NCBI RefSeq assembly: GCF_000378825.1 | Contig: NZ_KB900388.1 | Location: forward strand, 2,735,818-2,799,817 | DNA length: 64,000 nt | Direction of reading: 5' to 3' | From: Salinispora vitiensis | GTDB taxonomy: Bacteria; Actinomycetota; Actinomycetes; Mycobacteriales; Micromonosporaceae | Shown here: piece by piece, positions 31,366 through 41,782 of the stretch | Layout of the letters: every line of letters begins with the position of its first letter | Position numbering within the stretch: position 1 is the stretch's first letter | Program-made: the position numbers and the translations under genes | The notes under the pieces: generated by a model | The model's database searches: none | What the model saw: only the letters and a program-made list of their open reading frames with translations | Told to the model about the DNA's origin: nothing

Positions 31366-32232
31366 TCAGCCCTCCTGCTGCGTTTCTGCCGGCTGGGTAG
31401 CGGCCGACGCGATCGCGCCAGCGTCCACCGACTCGCCGCTCGGCGTCTCGGCCGCCTGCGCGATGGTGGTTGCGGCGGCTCGGCCGGTCTCGGTGCCACC
31501 GGCGGTGGTGCCGGACGAACCGGACCTACCCCGACGCGGCCGCTCCGAGCGGTCGCCGCGCTCCCGGCGCGGACGCGACGGAGCCTCGGCCGGGGTCTCC
31601 CGGCCCGGTACCGCGTCGCCCTTGTAGATCCAAACCTTCACGCCGATCCGGCCGAAGGTGGTCCGGGCCTCAAAGAAGCCGTACTCGATGTTGGCCCGCA
31701 GCGTGTGCAGCGGGACCCGGCCCTCGCGGTAGAACTCGGTCCGGCTCATCTCGGCGCCACCGAGCCGCCCCGAGACCTGCACCCGGATGCCCTTGCAGAC
31801 CGGGTTCTTCATCGCGGACTGCATGGCCTTGCGCATCGCCCGACGGAAGCTGACCCGGCTGGACAGCTGCTCGGCCACGCCCTGCGCGACGAGCTGCGCG
31901 TCCGACTCGGGGCTCTTCACCTCGATGATGTTGAGCTGGACCTGCTTGCCGGTCAGCTTCTCGAGCTTGCCGCGGATCCGGTCGGCCTCAGCACCCTTAC
32001 GGCCGATCACGATGCCCGGCCGGGCGGTGTGGATGTCGACGCGGACCCGGTCCCGGGTGCGCTCGATGTCAACCTTGGAGATTCCCGCCCGCTCCAGGCC
32101 CTTGGACATCATCCGCCGGATCTTGACATCCTCGCCGACGTAGTCCTTGTAGAGCTTGTCCGCGAACCAGCGCGACTTCCAGTCGGTCGAGATGCCGAGC
32201 CGGAACCCGTGCGGGTGAACCTTCTGACCCAT
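31366..32232 (-). CDS. rpsC: 30S ribosomal protein S3
   Basis: 288 residues. The first 215 are the conserved S3 core: [13 protein letters not shown], the KH motif [19 protein letters not shown], and the C-terminal [15 protein letters not shown]. The last 70 residues are an Arg- then Ala/Thr-rich actinobacterial tail. It begins one base inside rplV (TAATG). S3 helps form the mRNA entry channel and helicase. Confidence 0.98.
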   Translation of the reverse strand: MGQKVHPHGFRLGISTDWKSRWFADKLYKDYVGEDVKIRRMMSKGLERAGISKVDIERTRDRVRVDIHTARPGIVIGRKGAEADRIRGKLEKLTGKQVQLNIIEVKSPESDAQLVAQGVAEQLSSRVSFRRAMRKAMQSAMKNPVCKGIRVQVSGRLGGAEMSRTEFYREGRVPLHTLRANIEYGFFEARTTFGRIGVKVWIYKGDAVPGRETPAEAPSRPRRERGDRSERPRRGRSGSSGTTAGGTETGRAAATTIAQAAETPSGESVDAGAIASAATQPAETQQEG

Positions 32233-32687
32233 TACTCGGCACCCTCCGTCTTGCTCTCGGTCGCAGCTGGCGTGGTCTCCTTCGCCGGGGCCGCCTTCTT
32301 CGCCGCCGCCTTCGGCGCAGCCGGCGCGACCGCCTCAACCACCACCGTGATGTGACAGGTGCGCTTCCGGATCCGGTACGCCCGGCCCTGGGCGCGCGGC
32401 TGGAACCGCTTCATCGTCGGGCCCTCGTCCACGTACGCCTCGCGGACGAGCAGCGCGTCGGGGTCCAGCCGCTCGTTGTTCTCCGCGTTGGCGATCGCGC
32501 TCGCGAGTACCTTGTACACCTGCTCGCTCGCGGCCTGTGGCGCGAACTGCAGCACCGTGAGCGCCTCCTTCGCGGGCAGGCCGCGGACGAGGTTGACCAC
32601 CCGGCGCGCCTTCATCGGCGAGATGCGCACGTACCGCGCAACCGCCCGCGCGCCCGGAAGCACCGGAGCGTCGCCCTTTCCTGGCAT
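32232..32687 (-). CDS. rplV: 50S ribosomal protein L22
   Basis: 151 residues. The core includes [24 protein letters not shown] and [16 protein letters not shown], the tunnel-lining beta-hairpin where macrolide-resistance changes arise in other species. The C-terminal 35 residues are an Ala/Lys/Thr-rich extension. Confidence 0.98.
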   Translation of the reverse strand: MPGKGDAPVLPGARAVARYVRISPMKARRVVNLVRGLPAKEALTVLQFAPQAASEQVYKVLASAIANAENNERLDPDALLVREAYVDEGPTMKRFQPRAQGRAYRIRKRTCHITVVVEAVAPAAPKAAAKKAAPAKETTPAATESKTEGAE

Positions 32688-32727
32688 CGCTGTAACCCCT
32701 TGTTCCTCTATCCGTATGCCCGCGGCG

Positions 32728-33009
32728 TCAGCGCCGACGGCTCTTCCGGTCGTCCTTCTCGTGACCCTTGAACGTGCGGGTCAGCGCGAACTCGCCGAGC
32801 TTGTGCCCGACCATCGCCTCGGTCACGAATACCGGGACGTGCTTGCGTCCGTCGTGCACAGCGATCGTGTGACCCAGCATCTCCGGGGTGATCGTCGAGC
32901 GCCGCGACCAGGTCTTGATGACGTTCTTGGTGCCCTTGTCGTTCTGCGTCTCCACCTTCTTGAGCAGGTGGTCGTCGATGAACGGGCCCTTCTTCAGGCT
33001 GCGAGGCAT
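32728..33009 (-). CDS. rpsS: 30S ribosomal protein S19
   Basis: 93 residues, family length ([32 protein letters not shown]-like segment reads [13 protein letters not shown]). Located in the head of the 30S subunit near the A site. 12-base gap to rplB, 40-base gap to rplV. Confidence 0.98.
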   Translation of the reverse strand: MPRSLKKGPFIDDHLLKKVETQNDKGTKNVIKTWSRRSTITPEMLGHTIAVHDGRKHVPVFVTEAMVGHKLGEFALTRTFKGHEKDDRKSRRR

Positions 33010-33021
33010 CTCTTATCTCCC

Positions 33022-33861
33022 TCAGCCGCGCTTACGCGTGGCGTAGCGACGGCGGACGATCAGCCGGTCACTCGGCTGGCCCTTACGGCGGGTACGGCCC
33101 TCGGGCTTACCCTGCGGGTTGACCGGGTGACGGCCACCAGAGGTCTTACCCTCACCACCACCGTGCGGGTGGTCGACCGGGTTCATGGCCACACCACGGA
33201 CGGTCGGGCGCTTGCCCTTCCACCGCATCCGGCCGGCCTTGCCCCAGTTGATGTTTGACTGGTCGGCGTTGCCGATCTCACCAATGCTGGCCCGGCAGCG
33301 CACGTCAACGCGGCGGATTTCACCGGAGGGCATCCGCAGGGTCGCGTAGGCGCCCTCCCGGCCGAGCAGCTGGATTCCGGTCCCCGCGGAGCGGGCCAGC
33401 TTGGCGCCGCCACCCGGACGCAGTTCCACGTTGTGGATGGTCAGACCGACCGGGATGTTCCGCAGCGGCAGGTTGTTGCCCGGCTTGATGTCGGCGCCCG
33501 GACCCGACTCGACGATGTCGCCCTGCTTCAGGTCCTTCGGCGCGAGGATGTACCGCTTCTCGCCGTCCCGGAAGTGCAGCAGCGCGATCCGCGCGGTGCG
33601 GTTCGGGTCGTACTCGATGTGCGCGACCTTCGCCGGCACGCCGTCCTTGTCGACTCGCTTGAAGTCGATGATTCGGTACTGGCGCTTGTGGCCGCCACCC
33701 TGGTGCCGGGCGGTGATCCGGCCATGGGCGTTCCGCCCGCCCTTCTTGGGCAGCGGGGCCAGCAGCGACTTCTCCGGCGTGGACCGGGTGATCTCGGCGA
33801 AGTCGGCAACACTCGAGCCGCGTCGGCCCGGCGTCGTCGGCTTGTACTTACGGATAGCCAT
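33022..33861 (-). CDS. rplB: 50S ribosomal protein L2
   Basis: 279 residues. Contains the [24 protein letters not shown]-terminal region and the highly conserved [23 protein letters not shown] motif with the histidine important for subunit association and peptidyl-transferase assembly. Confidence 0.98.
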   Translation of the reverse strand: MAIRKYKPTTPGRRGSSVADFAEITRSTPEKSLLAPLPKKGGRNAHGRITARHQGGGHKRQYRIIDFKRVDKDGVPAKVAHIEYDPNRTARIALLHFRDGEKRYILAPKDLKQGDIVESGPGADIKPGNNLPLRNIPVGLTIHNVELRPGGGAKLARSAGTGIQLLGREGAYATLRMPSGEIRRVDVRCRASIGEIGNADQSNINWGKAGRMRWKGKRPTVRGVAMNPVDHPHGGGEGKTSGGRHPVNPQGKPEGRTRRKGQPSDRLIVRRRYATRKRG

Positions 33862-33873
33862 TGTCTACACCCC

Positions 33874-34176
33874 TCAGCTGACCGGGCCGCCGAAGGCCTC
33901 GATGCGGTCACCGTCAGCCAGCTTCACCATCGCCCGCTTGGTGTCCTTGCGCTTGCCGAACCCGGTCCGGGTCCGCTTACGCTTGCCCACGCGGTTGAGC
34001 GTGTTGACCGTCAGGACGCGGACGTTGAAGATCTGCTCGATGGCGATCTTGATCGCGGTCTTGTTCGCGTCCGGGTGCACCAGGAACGTGTACCAGTTGC
34101 GGTTCAGCTCGCTGTAGCTCTTCTCAGAGACGACCGGCGCAATGATGATGTCGCGCGGGTCGGCGATCGTGCTCAC
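33874..34176 (-). CDS. rplW: 50S ribosomal protein L23
   Basis: 100 residues ([29 protein letters not shown]). At the exit tunnel it docks trigger factor and SRP. GTG start inside a four-base overlap with rplD. Confidence 0.98.
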   Translation of the reverse strand: MSTIADPRDIIIAPVVSEKSYSELNRNWYTFLVHPDANKTAIKIAIEQIFNVRVLTVNTLNRVGKRKRTRTGFGKRKDTKRAMVKLADGDRIEAFGGPVS

Positions 34177-34823
34177 TTGCCACCCTCCTCGGTGGTCTCA
34201 GCGGGAACGCCCAGGAACTCCTCCAGGGCCTCCTTGGTGAAGACCACGTCGTCGGCCAGCAGCACGTCGTACGTGTTGAGCTGGCCGGACTCGATCAGGT
34301 GCACCCGCGGCTCGTTGCGCAGCGACACCCAGTTCACCTCATCGGTGCTGCTCAGCACCACCAGCACCCGGCGTGCGTCGGTCAGCTTCGCCAGGGTGGC
34401 CAGAGCCGCCTTCGTTGACGGCTTCTCGCCGGCGACGAACGCCTCGACGACGTGCACCTTCTCGGCGCGGGCCCGGTCCGAGAGGGCCCCCCGCAGCGCG
34501 GCGGCCTTCATCTTCTTCGGGGTGCGCTGGCTGTAGTCACGCGGCACGGGGCCGTGGACCACGCCGCCCCCGGCGAACTGCGGAGCGCGGATCGAGCCCT
34601 GGCGGGCGCGGCCGGTGCCCTTCTGCTTGTAGGGCTTCTTGCCGCCGCCGGCGACCTCGCCCCGCGTCTTGGTCTTGTGCGTGCCCTGTCGAGCCGCCGC
34701 GAGCTGAGCAACCACGACCTGGTGCATCAGCGGGATGTTGGCCTGCGCGTCGAAGATGTCAGCGGGCAGCTCGACGGAGCCGGCCTTGGTACCTTCGACG
34801 GTGTGGACATCAACGGTGGTCAC
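34173..34823 (-). CDS. rplD: 50S ribosomal protein L4
   Basis: 216 residues. The tunnel-extending loop carries [31 protein letters not shown]. In E. coli L4 represses the S10 operon; the rpsJ leader here shows no obvious equivalent but carries another shared element (35879-35898). GTG start overlapping rplC by four bases. Confidence 0.98.
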   Translation of the reverse strand: MTTVDVHTVEGTKAGSVELPADIFDAQANIPLMHQVVVAQLAAARQGTHKTKTRGEVAGGGKKPYKQKGTGRARQGSIRAPQFAGGGVVHGPVPRDYSQRTPKKMKAAALRGALSDRARAEKVHVVEAFVAGEKPSTKAALATLAKLTDARRVLVVLSSTDEVNWVSLRNEPRVHLIESGQLNTYDVLLADDVVFTKEALEEFLGVPAETTEEGGK

Positions 34824-35479
34824 TTGGCTGCCCCACCCTTCTTCGCCTTGGCCGCAGTGCGAACCAGGACCAGCGCGCCCTTGGGGCCAGGAATGGCACC
34901 CCGGACGAGCAGGAGATTGTTCTCGGTGTCAACCGCCTGGACGGTGAGGTTCTGGACGGTGTACCGCACACCACCCATCCGGCCGGCCATCCGGGTGCCC
35001 TTGAAGACGCGCCCCGGAGTGGCGCAGCCGCCGATCGAGCCCGGCGAGCGGTGCTTGCGCTCGACACCGTGACTGGCGCGCAGGCCGTGGAAGCCGTGCC
35101 GCTTCATCGGGCCGGCGTAGCCCTTGCCCTTGGTCTTTCCGGTCACGTCAACCGAGATACCCGCCGGGAACTCCTCGACCGTGACCTCCTGGCCGAGCGA
35201 GTACTCGGCGGCGTCGGTGGTGCGCAGCTCGACGATGCGCCGGCGCGGCGCGACCTCGGCCTTTGCGAAGTGGCCGCTGATCGGCTTCTTGACCTTGCGC
35301 GGGTCGATAGCGCCATACGCCAACTGGACGGCCGCGTAGCCGTCCTTTTCCTGGCTACGGACCTGGCTGACGACACACGGGCCGGCCTGCACCACAGTCA
35401 CCGGGACAACACGGTTGTTGTCCCAGACCTGGGTCATGCCGAGCTTCGCGCCCAGGATCCCCTTGACTTGCCTGTCCAT
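34820..35479 (-). CDS. rplC: 50S ribosomal protein L3
   Basis: 219 residues. Begins [19 protein letters not shown] and has the long central extension reaching the peptidyl-transferase centre ([24 protein letters not shown]). Eleven bases after rpsJ. Confidence 0.98.
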   Translation of the reverse strand: MDRQVKGILGAKLGMTQVWDNNRVVPVTVVQAGPCVVSQVRSQEKDGYAAVQLAYGAIDPRKVKKPISGHFAKAEVAPRRRIVELRTTDAAEYSLGQEVTVEEFPAGISVDVTGKTKGKGYAGPMKRHGFHGLRASHGVERKHRSPGSIGGCATPGRVFKGTRMAGRMGGVRYTVQNLTVQAVDTENNLLLVRGAIPGPKGALVLVRTAAKAKKGGAAK

Positions 35480-35490
35480 TTGTCCGATCC

Positions 35491-35799
35491 CTACAGCTTG
35501 ATCTCGATGTCGACGCCAGCCGGCAGGTCGAGGCGCATGAGCGAGTCGACCGTCTTCGGGGTCGGGTCGATGATGTCGATCAGCCGCTTGTGCGTGCGCA
35601 TCTCGAAGTGCTCGCGCGAGTCCTTGTACTTGTGCGGCGAGCGGATAACGCAGAAACGGTTGATCTCCGTGGGCAGCGGCACCGGCCCTGCGACCTGCGC
35701 CCCGGTGCGCGTCACCGTCTCGACGATCTTCCGAGCCGAGGAGTCGACGACCTCGTGGTCATAGGCCTTGAGCCGGATGCGGATCTTCTGTCCCGCCAT
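35491..35799 (-). CDS. rpsJ: 30S ribosomal protein S10 (NusE)
   Basis: 102 residues beginning [28 protein letters not shown], the invariant S10 signature. Also acts as NusE with NusB and NusG. ATG 35799 is chosen; upstream in-frame codons fall in the leader. First gene of the S10 operon; its leader holds a 20-base element identical to one before rpsL. Confidence 0.98.
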
Positions 35800-35878
35800 A
35801 GTGGCTTCTGTTCCTTCTCTCGATGCCGCTGTGTTGCGGACGCCTGCGCCGAGTGGCACCGGGCCCGCTTCGCCGACC

Positions 35879-35898
35879 CCCGCGGTCGGGCGTGTCGC
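35879..35898 (-). promoter_or_regulatory. 20-base leader element shared with the rpsL leader (copy 1)
   Basis: Minus strand GCGACACGCCCGACCGCGGG, ending 80 bases before the rpsJ start. Identical over all 20 bases to 40696-40715. Here the CCGACC can pair with GGTCGG a few bases on to make a short hairpin. Confidence 0.8.
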
Positions 35899-35994
35899 GC
35901 CCTCGGTTCAGAATCCGCCCCGGGATTCCGGAGCGATCCTGCCGCGGTGGGTCATCACGTCGATCGCACTATGGCGATCTAGACGCCGCGCGAG

Positions 35995-36025
35995 GGTGGT
36001 CAGCGACAGAGTCGCTGACCACCCT
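35995..36025 (-). terminator. Hairpin terminator after tuf
   Basis: Perfect 14-bp stem (35995-36008 with 36012-36025), AGA loop, about 125 bases past the tuf stop. No U-tract. Confidence 0.75.
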
Positions 36026-36148
36026 GCGCCCGACTGGTTCCCCCGCCCGGAGGTTCGGCGCTGCCGAACGCGAACGGGCGAACCATCGTTACGCAACCTG
36101 ACTAGTATGCCGCACGAGCGGCGGCACACCTAATCGGGGTTACCTAGC

Positions 36149-37342
36149 TCACTTGATGATCTTGGTGACGCGACCCGCGCCAACCGTGCGGCCACCCTCG
36201 CGGATCGCGAACTTGAGGTTCTCCTCCATCGCGACGGGCTGGATCAGCTTCACGGTCATCGTGGTGTTGTCGCCCGGCATGACCATCTCGGTACCCTCGG
36301 GGAGGGTAACCACGCCGGTAACGTCCGTGGTCCGGAAGTAGAACTGCGGACGGTAGTTCTGGAAGAACGGCGTGTGGCGGCCGCCCTCCTCCTTGGAGAG
36401 GATGTAGACCGTCGCCTCGAACTCGGTGTGCGGGGTGGCGGTGCCCGGCTTGATGACAACCATGCCGCGCTCGACGTCCTCGCGCTTCACACCACGCAGC
36501 AGCAGACCGACGTTCTCACCCGCGCGCGCCTCGTCCAGCAGCTTGCGGAACATCTCGATGCCGGTGCAGGTGGTCTTCGTCGACTTCTCACGGATACCGA
36601 CGAGCTCCACCTCCTCGTTCGGCTTCAGCACGCCACGCTCGGCACGACCGGTGACGACCGTGCCCCGGCCGGTGATCGTGAAGACGTCCTCGATCGGCAT
36701 CAGGAACGGCTTCTCGGTCTCGCGCTCCGGCTGCGGGATCGAGGTGTCGACCGCGGTCATCAGCTCCATGAGCTTGCCGGCCCACTCCGGGTCACCCTCA
36801 AGGGCCTTCAGCGCGGAGACCCGCACGACCGGCAGGTCGTCACCCGGGTACTCCTGCGAGGAGAGCAGCTCACGGACCTCGAGCTCGACGAGCTCAAGGA
36901 GCTCCTCGTCGTCAACCATGTCGCTCTTGTTGAGCGCCACGACGATGTACGGCACGCCGACCTGGCGGGCCAGCAGCACGTGCTCGCGGGTCTGCGGCAT
37001 CGGGCCGTCGGTCGCCGCGACCACGAGGATCGCGCCGTCCATCTGGGCCGCACCGGTGATCATGTTCTTGATGTAGTCGGCGTGCCCGGGGCAGTCGACG
37101 TGCGCGTAGTGCCGCGCCTCGGTCTGGTACTCGACGTGCGCGATCGAGATCGTGATACCGCGGGCCTTCTCCTCCGGCGCCTTGTCGATCTCGTCGAACG
37201 GCATGTACGGGTTCAGGTCCGGGTACTGGTCGTGCAGGACCTTGGTGATGGCCGCCGTCAGCGTCGTCTTACCGTGGTCGATGTGACCAATGGTGCCGAT
37301 GTTGACGTGCGGCTTAGTCCGCTCGAACTTCGCCTTCGCCAC
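36149..37342 (-). CDS. tuf: Elongation factor Tu
   Basis: 397-residue GTPase that delivers aminoacyl-tRNA to the ribosome. G1 GHIDHGKTT, effector-region Thr in EKARGITI, G3 DCPGHADY, G4 NKSD, G5 SALKALEG. Domain II/III sequence is full length (ends [10 protein letters not shown]). The GTG at 37342 follows GGAGG by 7 bases; the earlier in-frame codons lie in the leader. Last gene of the str operon. Confidence 0.98.
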   Translation of the reverse strand: MAKAKFERTKPHVNIGTIGHIDHGKTTLTAAITKVLHDQYPDLNPYMPFDEIDKAPEEKARGITISIAHVEYQTEARHYAHVDCPGHADYIKNMITGAAQMDGAILVVAATDGPMPQTREHVLLARQVGVPYIVVALNKSDMVDDEELLELVELEVRELLSSQEYPGDDLPVVRVSALKALEGDPEWAGKLMELMTAVDTSIPQPERETEKPFLMPIEDVFTITGRGTVVTGRAERGVLKPNEEVELVGIREKSTKTTCTGIEMFRKLLDEARAGENVGLLLRGVKREDVERGMVVIKPGTATPHTEFEATVYILSKEEGGRHTPFFQNYRPQFYFRTTDVTGVVTLPEGTEMVMPGDNTTMTVKLIQPVAMEENLKFAIREGGRTVGAGRVTKIIK

Positions 37343-37502
37343 TGGTGTCCTCCTGTGGACTTTCTTGGTTCGTTCGCCCCGGCGCGCCGGTCGGCGCTTA
37401 GGACTCTGTCGACAGCCTTTCCGGCCTGACGGCCGGGAAGCCATTTGCGGGCTCTGCGGCGATGAAGCCTACAGGCCCAGATTCATGCCCTCCGACCGAG
37501 GT

Positions 37503-37531
37503 GGTCGCGGGCGGGAGACCCTCCCGCGACC
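37503..37531 (-). terminator. Hairpin between fusA and tuf
   Basis: GGTCGCGGG/CCCGCGACC, 9 bp, with an 11-base loop that can itself rearrange (GGGAG/CTCCC). About 35 bases past the fusA stop, inside the 221-base fusA-tuf gap. It may reduce read-through or mark a separate tuf transcript. Confidence 0.55.
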
Positions 37532-37563
37532 CGCCCCGGCTCATCAACCGGCTCAGGCGAGTG

Positions 37564-39660
37564 TCACTCGCCGGTCGCCTTCGCGATGATCTCCTTCGCC
37601 ACCGAGGACGGGACCTCGGCGTAGGAGTCGAACTGCATGCTGTAGCTAGCCCGGCCCTGGGTCTTCGACCGCAGGTCGCCGACGTAGCCGAACATCTCCG
37701 ACAACGGCACCAGGGCACGGACGACGCGGGCACCGCCGCGATCCTCCATCGCCTGGATTATGCCTCGACGGGAGTTAATGTCGCCGACGACGTCACCCAT
37801 GTTCTCCTCTGGAGTGGTGACCTCAACGGCCATCATCGGCTCGAGCAGTGCCGGATCAGCCTTGCGGGCCGCGTCCTTCAACACCATCGAACCGGCGATC
37901 TTGAACGCCATCTCGGACGAGTCGACCTCGTGGTACTGACCATCCACCAGCGTCAGCTTCACGCCGACCAGCGGGAAGCCGGCCAGAATGCCGTACTGCA
38001 TGGCATCCTGCGCACCCGCGTCCACCGAGGGGATGAACTCCCGGGGGATGCGGCCACCGGTGACGGCGTTGGCGAACTCGTAGGTCGGAGCGTCGTTGTC
38101 CAGGGGCAGCGGCTCCAGGCTGATGATCACCCGAGCGTACTGGCCGGACCCACCGGTCTGCTTCTTGTGGGTGTACTCGACCTTCTCCACCTTGCGGCGG
38201 ATGGTCTCGCGGTACGCCACCTGCGGCTTACCGATGTTCGCCTCGACGTTGAACTCGCGGCGCATCCGGTCCACCAGGATGTCCAGGTGCAGCTCACCCA
38301 TGCCGGAGATGACCGTCTGCCCGGTCTCGTCGTCCAGCTTGACGCGGAAGGTCGGGTCCTCCTCGGCCAGCCGCTGGATGGCGGTGCTGAGCTTCTCCTG
38401 GTCGGCCTTGGTCTTCGGCTCGATGGCCACCTCGATGACCGGCTCCGGGAAGGTCATCGACTCGAGGATGACCGGGTTCGCCGGGTCACAGAGGGTGTCA
38501 CCGGTGGTGGTCTGCTTCAGACCCTGAACCGCGATGATGTCGCCAGCCTTGGCGGAGCCGCGCTCCTCCCGCTTGTTGGCGTGCATCTGGTAGATCTTGC
38601 CGATCCGCTCCTTGCGGTCCTTGGTGGAGTTGACCACCTGCGAACCGGTCTCGACCACACCGGAGTAAACCCGGACGTAGGTGAGCTTCCCAAGGTGCTT
38701 GTCGGTCTGGATCTTGAATGCGAGACCGGAGAAGGGCTCCGAGGTGGACGGCTTCCGCAGCAGCGGGGTCTCACCGTCGGTCGCGGTGCCCTCGATCGCC
38801 GGGACGTCCAGCGGCGACGGCAGGAAGTCGACCACGGCGTCGAGCATCGGCTGGACGCCCTTGTTCTTGAAGGCGGAGCCGCAGAGGACCGGGTTGGCCT
38901 TACCGGCGATGGTCGCCCGACGGATGGCGGCCTTGATCTCCTCGACGGAGAACTCCTCGCCCTCCAGGTACTTCTCCATCACCGCGTCGTCGACGTCGGC
39001 CAGCGTCTCCATCAGCTTCTCGCGCCACTCGGCGGCGACGTCGGCCAGCTCGGCCGGGATCTCCTCGACCGCGTAGTCCTCGCCCTTCTGGGTTTCCCCA
39101 CGCCAGGTAAGGGCACGCATTTCGATCAGGTCAACGACGCCGATGTGCTCAGACTCGAGCCCGATCGGGACCTGAAGCACCAACGGGGTGGCCTTGAGCC
39201 GGTCCACCATCATCTGGACGCAGCGGAAGAAGTCCGCACCGGTCCGGTCGAGCTTGTTGACGAAGCACATCCGCGGGACGTTGTACTTGTCGGCCTGACG
39301 CCAGACGTTCTCCGTCTGCGGCTCCACGCCGGCGACGCCGTCGTAGACCGCGACCGCGCCATCCAGAACCCGCAGCGACCGCTCGACCTCGACCGTGAAG
39401 TCGACGTGGCCGGGCGTATCGATGATCTGAATCGTGTGGCCCTTCCACTCGCACTTCGTGGCGGCGGAAGTGATCGTGATACCGCGCTCCTGCTCCTGCG
39501 CCATCCAGTCCATGACGGCGGCGCCCTCATGAACCTCACCGATCTTGTAGGTGATACCGGTGTAGAACAGGATTCGCTCGGTGGTAGTGGTCTTACCGGC
39601 ATCGATGTGCGCCATGATGCCGATGTTGCGTACGTTGGCGAGCGCGTCTGCGGCGGCCAC
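37564..39660 (-). CDS. fusA: Elongation factor G
   Basis: 698-residue translocase GTPase. G1 AHIDAGKTT, Thr of switch I in [12 protein letters not shown]3 DTPGHVDF, G4 NKLD. Domains II-V are complete (domain IV tip [15 protein letters not shown]-terminal [24 protein letters not shown]). GTG start with AGGGA five bases upstream. Confidence 0.98.
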   Translation of the reverse strand: MAAADALANVRNIGIMAHIDAGKTTTTERILFYTGITYKIGEVHEGAAVMDWMAQEQERGITITSAATKCEWKGHTIQIIDTPGHVDFTVEVERSLRVLDGAVAVYDGVAGVEPQTENVWRQADKYNVPRMCFVNKLDRTGADFFRCVQMMVDRLKATPLVLQVPIGLESEHIGVVDLIEMRALTWRGETQKGEDYAVEEIPAELADVAAEWREKLMETLADVDDAVMEKYLEGEEFSVEEIKAAIRRATIAGKANPVLCGSAFKNKGVQPMLDAVVDFLPSPLDVPAIEGTATDGETPLLRKPSTSEPFSGLAFKIQTDKHLGKLTYVRVYSGVVETGSQVVNSTKDRKERIGKIYQMHANKREERGSAKAGDIIAVQGLKQTTTGDTLCDPANPVILESMTFPEPVIEVAIEPKTKADQEKLSTAIQRLAEEDPTFRVKLDDETGQTVISGMGELHLDILVDRMRREFNVEANIGKPQVAYRETIRRKVEKVEYTHKKQTGGSGQYARVIISLEPLPLDNDAPTYEFANAVTGGRIPREFIPSVDAGAQDAMQYGILAGFPLVGVKLTLVDGQYHEVDSSEMAFKIAGSMVLKDAARKADPALLEPMMAVEVTTPEENMGDVVGDINSRRGIIQAMEDRGGARVVRALVPLSEMFGYVGDLRSKTQGRASYSMQFDSYAEVPSSVAKEIIAKATGE

Positions 39661-39699
39661 TTCAATCCCTACTTATCGTCGTCTCGACACAACTGGTGT

Positions 39700-39728
39700 G
39701 GTTCCGGCGCCGAGACGGCGCCGGAACC
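39700..39728. terminator. Perfect 13-bp hairpin between rpsG and fusA
   Basis: 39700-39712 pairs with 39716-39728 around an AGA loop, beginning seven bases past the rpsG stop. It lies inside the str operon, so it may set differential expression or mRNA processing rather than full termination. Confidence 0.6.
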
Positions 39729-39734
39729 CGGGTG

Positions 39735-40205
39735 TTACCAGCGGTAGTGCGCGAAGGCCTTGTTGGACTCGGCCATCTTGTGGGTGTCCTCGCGCCGCTT
39801 GACGGCGGCACCGAGGCCGTTGCTCGCGTCCAGCAGCTCGTTCATCAGCCGCTCAACCATGGTCTTCTCGCGCCGGGCACGGGCGTAGGTGACCAGCCAG
39901 CGTAGGCCCAGGGTGGTAGCGCGGGCCGGACGAACCTCGACCGGCACCTGGTAGGTGGCGCCACCAACCCGACGGCTGCGCACCTCGAGCGTCGGCTTGA
40001 CGTTGTCCATCGCCCGCTTGAGGGTGACCACCGGGTCGGTGCCGGACTTCTCCCGGCAGCCCTCCAGCGCCGCGTAGACGAGGGTCTCGGCGAGCTGACG
40101 CTTGCCGCGCAGCAGGATCTTGTTTACCAGCTGGGTGACCAGCGGCGAGTTGTACACCGGGTCAGCGACCAGCGGCCGCCGCGGAGCGGGTCCCTTACGC
40201 GGCAT
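39735..40205 (-). CDS. rpsG: 30S ribosomal protein S7
   Basis: 156 residues, family length: [22 protein letters not shown] to [18 protein letters not shown]. Nucleates the 30S head. ATG 40205 lies one base from the rpsL stop triplet. Upstream in-frame extension overlaps rpsL and is rejected. Confidence 0.98.
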   Translation of the reverse strand: MPRKGPAPRRPLVADPVYNSPLVTQLVNKILLRGKRQLAETLVYAALEGCREKSGTDPVVTLKRAMDNVKPTLEVRSRRVGGATYQVPVEVRPARATTLGLRWLVTYARARREKTMVERLMNELLDASNGLGAAVKRREDTHKMAESNKAFAHYRW

Positions 40206-40206
40206 G

Positions 40207-40581
40207 TCAGCTCTTCTCCTTCTTCGCGCCGTAGCGGCTGCGCGCCTGCTTGCGGTTGCGGACACCCTGGGTGTCCAGCGAGCCACGTACGATCTTGTAC
40301 CGCACACCGGGGAGGTCCTTCACCCGGCCACCGCGGACCAGCACGATCGAGTGCTCCTGGAGGTTGTGACCGACGCCCGGAATGTAGGCGGTCACCTCGA
40401 TCTGGCTGCTGAGCTTGACCCGAGCGACCTTACGCAGCGCCGAGTTCGGCTTCTTCGGGGTGGTGGTGTACACCCGGGTGCACACACCCCGTCGCTGCGG
40501 GGACCCCTTCAGGGCGGGGGTTTTCGTCTTGGTCGTCTTGGCCTGACGGCCCTTTCGGACCAGCTGCTGAATGGTGGGCAC
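40207..40581 (-). CDS. rpsL: 30S ribosomal protein S12
   Basis: 124 residues beginning [17 protein letters not shown]. The decoding loops read [12 protein letters not shown] and [17 protein letters not shown], so both lysines changed in high-level streptomycin-resistant mutants are wild type here. GTG start at 40581 with GGAG upstream. First gene of the str operon. Confidence 0.98.
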   Translation of the reverse strand: MPTIQQLVRKGRQAKTTKTKTPALKGSPQRRGVCTRVYTTTPKKPNSALRKVARVKLSSQIEVTAYIPGVGHNLQEHSIVLVRGGRVKDLPGVRYKIVRGSLDTQGVRNRKQARSRYGAKKEKS

Positions 40582-40695
40582 CGGGTTTCTCCGCTCCCTT
40601 CGGTCGCCAGCAGGCAACCGCGCCGTCTGCTTCTAGCCGGCCGGATGGACGGCTCTCCTACATTCCAACCAGGGCCACCTGCCGGGGTCCCAGCA

Positions 40696-40715
40696 CCCGC
40701 GGTCGGGCGTGTCGC
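40696..40715 (-). promoter_or_regulatory. 20-base leader element shared with the rpsJ leader (copy 2)
   Basis: Minus strand GCGACACGCCCGACCGCGGG, ending 115 bases before the rpsL start and identical to 35879-35898. It lies about 160 bases inside the predicted transcript, so it is a leader-RNA element rather than a core promoter. Confidence 0.8.
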
Positions 40716-40849
40716 CGATTCGCGGTTTCCCGGTCGTCACTCACGGGCGAAAACCGGGTTTGGTCACCGGCGCGAGGTGGCCGGATCTCTGGCTGTCGTC
40801 GTGCACCGCGAGAACACCCACGTAGCGAGATCACAGCGCACACACGAGC

Positions 40850-40869
40850 TGCCCAGGCACGCCTGGGCA
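40850..40869. repeat. Palindrome at the predicted 5' end of the str-operon mRNA
   Basis: TGCCCAGGC-AC-GCCTGGGCA (20 bases). It would form a 5'-terminal stem-loop in the transcript from the promoter at 40879-40907. Confidence 0.6.
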
Positions 40870-40878
40870 CAAGGGGAA

Positions 40879-40907
40879 AGGGTACCTACCACAACCGCGC
40901 AGGTCAA
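40879..40907 (-). promoter_or_regulatory. Candidate promoter of the str operon (rpsL-rpsG-fusA-tuf)
   Basis: TTGACC (40907-40902), 17-base spacer, TACCCT (40884-40879): a close match to the actinobacterial vegetative sigma consensus. Predicted start near 40872. Confidence 0.7.
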
Positions 40908-41062
40908 AACTGGGTGGCCAGCGGGTTCGCCCACCGGTCGAGACCGTTCGGCCTGCGCGCCCATGCCGGGCACCTACCGAGTCGAGTGTACCGGCTGCAC
41001 CTGGCGACGATCCCCCGGCCCTTGCTTCCCAACGCCCACACAATCAACCGCAAACCCGACGA

Positions 41063-41680
41063 TCAGGACCACCCCACGAGCAATGCCAACCCGAGCCCGC
41101 CCAGGTTGAGGAGCAGCCCGGCACCACCGCAGCTCACCCCGGCCCAGGCCAGCCCCCGCCCGGAGAACCGGACCGCCGGCGGCGGCGACGGCCGCCGGAT
41201 CTGCCGCAGCCCGAACAAACCGATACCAACAGCGCCCGCACCGGTAAGGACGCCCAGCATGGCGAAGGCTCCGGCAGCCCACGCACCGTCCCCACCGGCC
41301 CCAATCATGCCGATACCGGCCACCGGCAACGAAACCAGAATCGAAACAATCCCCACGACCAGGGACCCCACCGCGAGACCGGAGGTAACCGCCGGTACGT
41401 CGAGGTGCACCACCCCGAACGGCGTACCCGGCACCGGATGAATCTGACTCGGCCGACCCAACGCCTCCCGCGGTGGAGGCGGAGACACCACCGGCAGGGG
41501 GCCCCAGCCGGGGGTTGAGGTCGGTGGCGTGCCCGCCGGGCCGGACGGCGCTGGCGGCCGGATCCACGGGTCCGGCGTCGGCGCTCCCACCCGGGGCGGA
41601 GCGGGCGCGCCCTCCGCTGGCCCCTGCGGCCCACCGGGCGCCGTCGGGTCGTTGCCCTGCGGGCGTGCCGGATCGGTCAC
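41063..41680 (-). CDS. DUF4190-like membrane protein with Pro-rich N-terminus
   Basis: 205 residues. The first 110 are Pro/Gly-rich and presumably cytoplasmic. A hydrophobic region from about residue 115 (SGLAVGSLVVGIVSILVSLPVAG) to the end has three to four membrane segments with the small-residue pattern of DUF4190 proteins. The GTG at 41680 has GGAGG four bases upstream; the longer in-frame extension has no ribosome-binding site. Function unknown. Confidence 0.7.
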   Translation of the reverse strand: MTDPARPQGNDPTAPGGPQGPAEGAPAPPRVGAPTPDPWIRPPAPSGPAGTPPTSTPGWGPLPVVSPPPPREALGRPSQIHPVPGTPFGVVHLDVPAVTSGLAVGSLVVGIVSILVSLPVAGIGMIGAGGDGAWAAGAFAMLGVLTGAGAVGIGLFGLRQIRRPSPPPAVRFSGRGLAWAGVSCGGAGLLLNLGGLGLALLVGWS

Positions 41681-41782
41681 GGGTCCTCCAAGTCGGCAGT
41701 CGACGCCCAAGCGCCGAACATCGGTCAGGCTACCGCTGCGCGACCAGCGGGCGATGCCCGACTTGGTCAACGCTCGCCACGG

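Larger units (their letters stand above)
35800..36148 (-). other. tuf-rpsJ intergenic region and S10-operon leader
   Basis: 349 bases without a gene. From tuf downwards it holds a 14-bp hairpin (35995-36025), about 95 bases where a promoter for rpsJ would be expected (no clear hexamers by eye), the shared leader element at 35879-35898, a small hairpin that begins in that element (CCGACC-GCGGG-GGTCGG), and the rpsJ ribosome-binding region. Confidence 0.7.
40582..41062 (-). other. str-operon leader and promoter region
   Basis: 481 bases without a gene. In minus-strand order: a lone TACACT -10-like site (40990-40985), the main promoter candidate (40907-40879), a palindrome near the transcript's 5' end (40850-40869), the shared leader element (40696-40715), and the rpsL ribosome-binding site. 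The predicted leader is about 290 bases. Confidence 0.7.

Noticed and set aside
37462-39747. 761-codon open frame on the plus strand
   Set aside because: Exact antisense of fusA, with the composition typical of a reverse-strand shadow frame.
40207-40581. Possible streptomycin-resistance form of S12
   Set aside because: Both lysines that change in resistant mutants are wild type (KKPNSALRK and GRVKDLPG).
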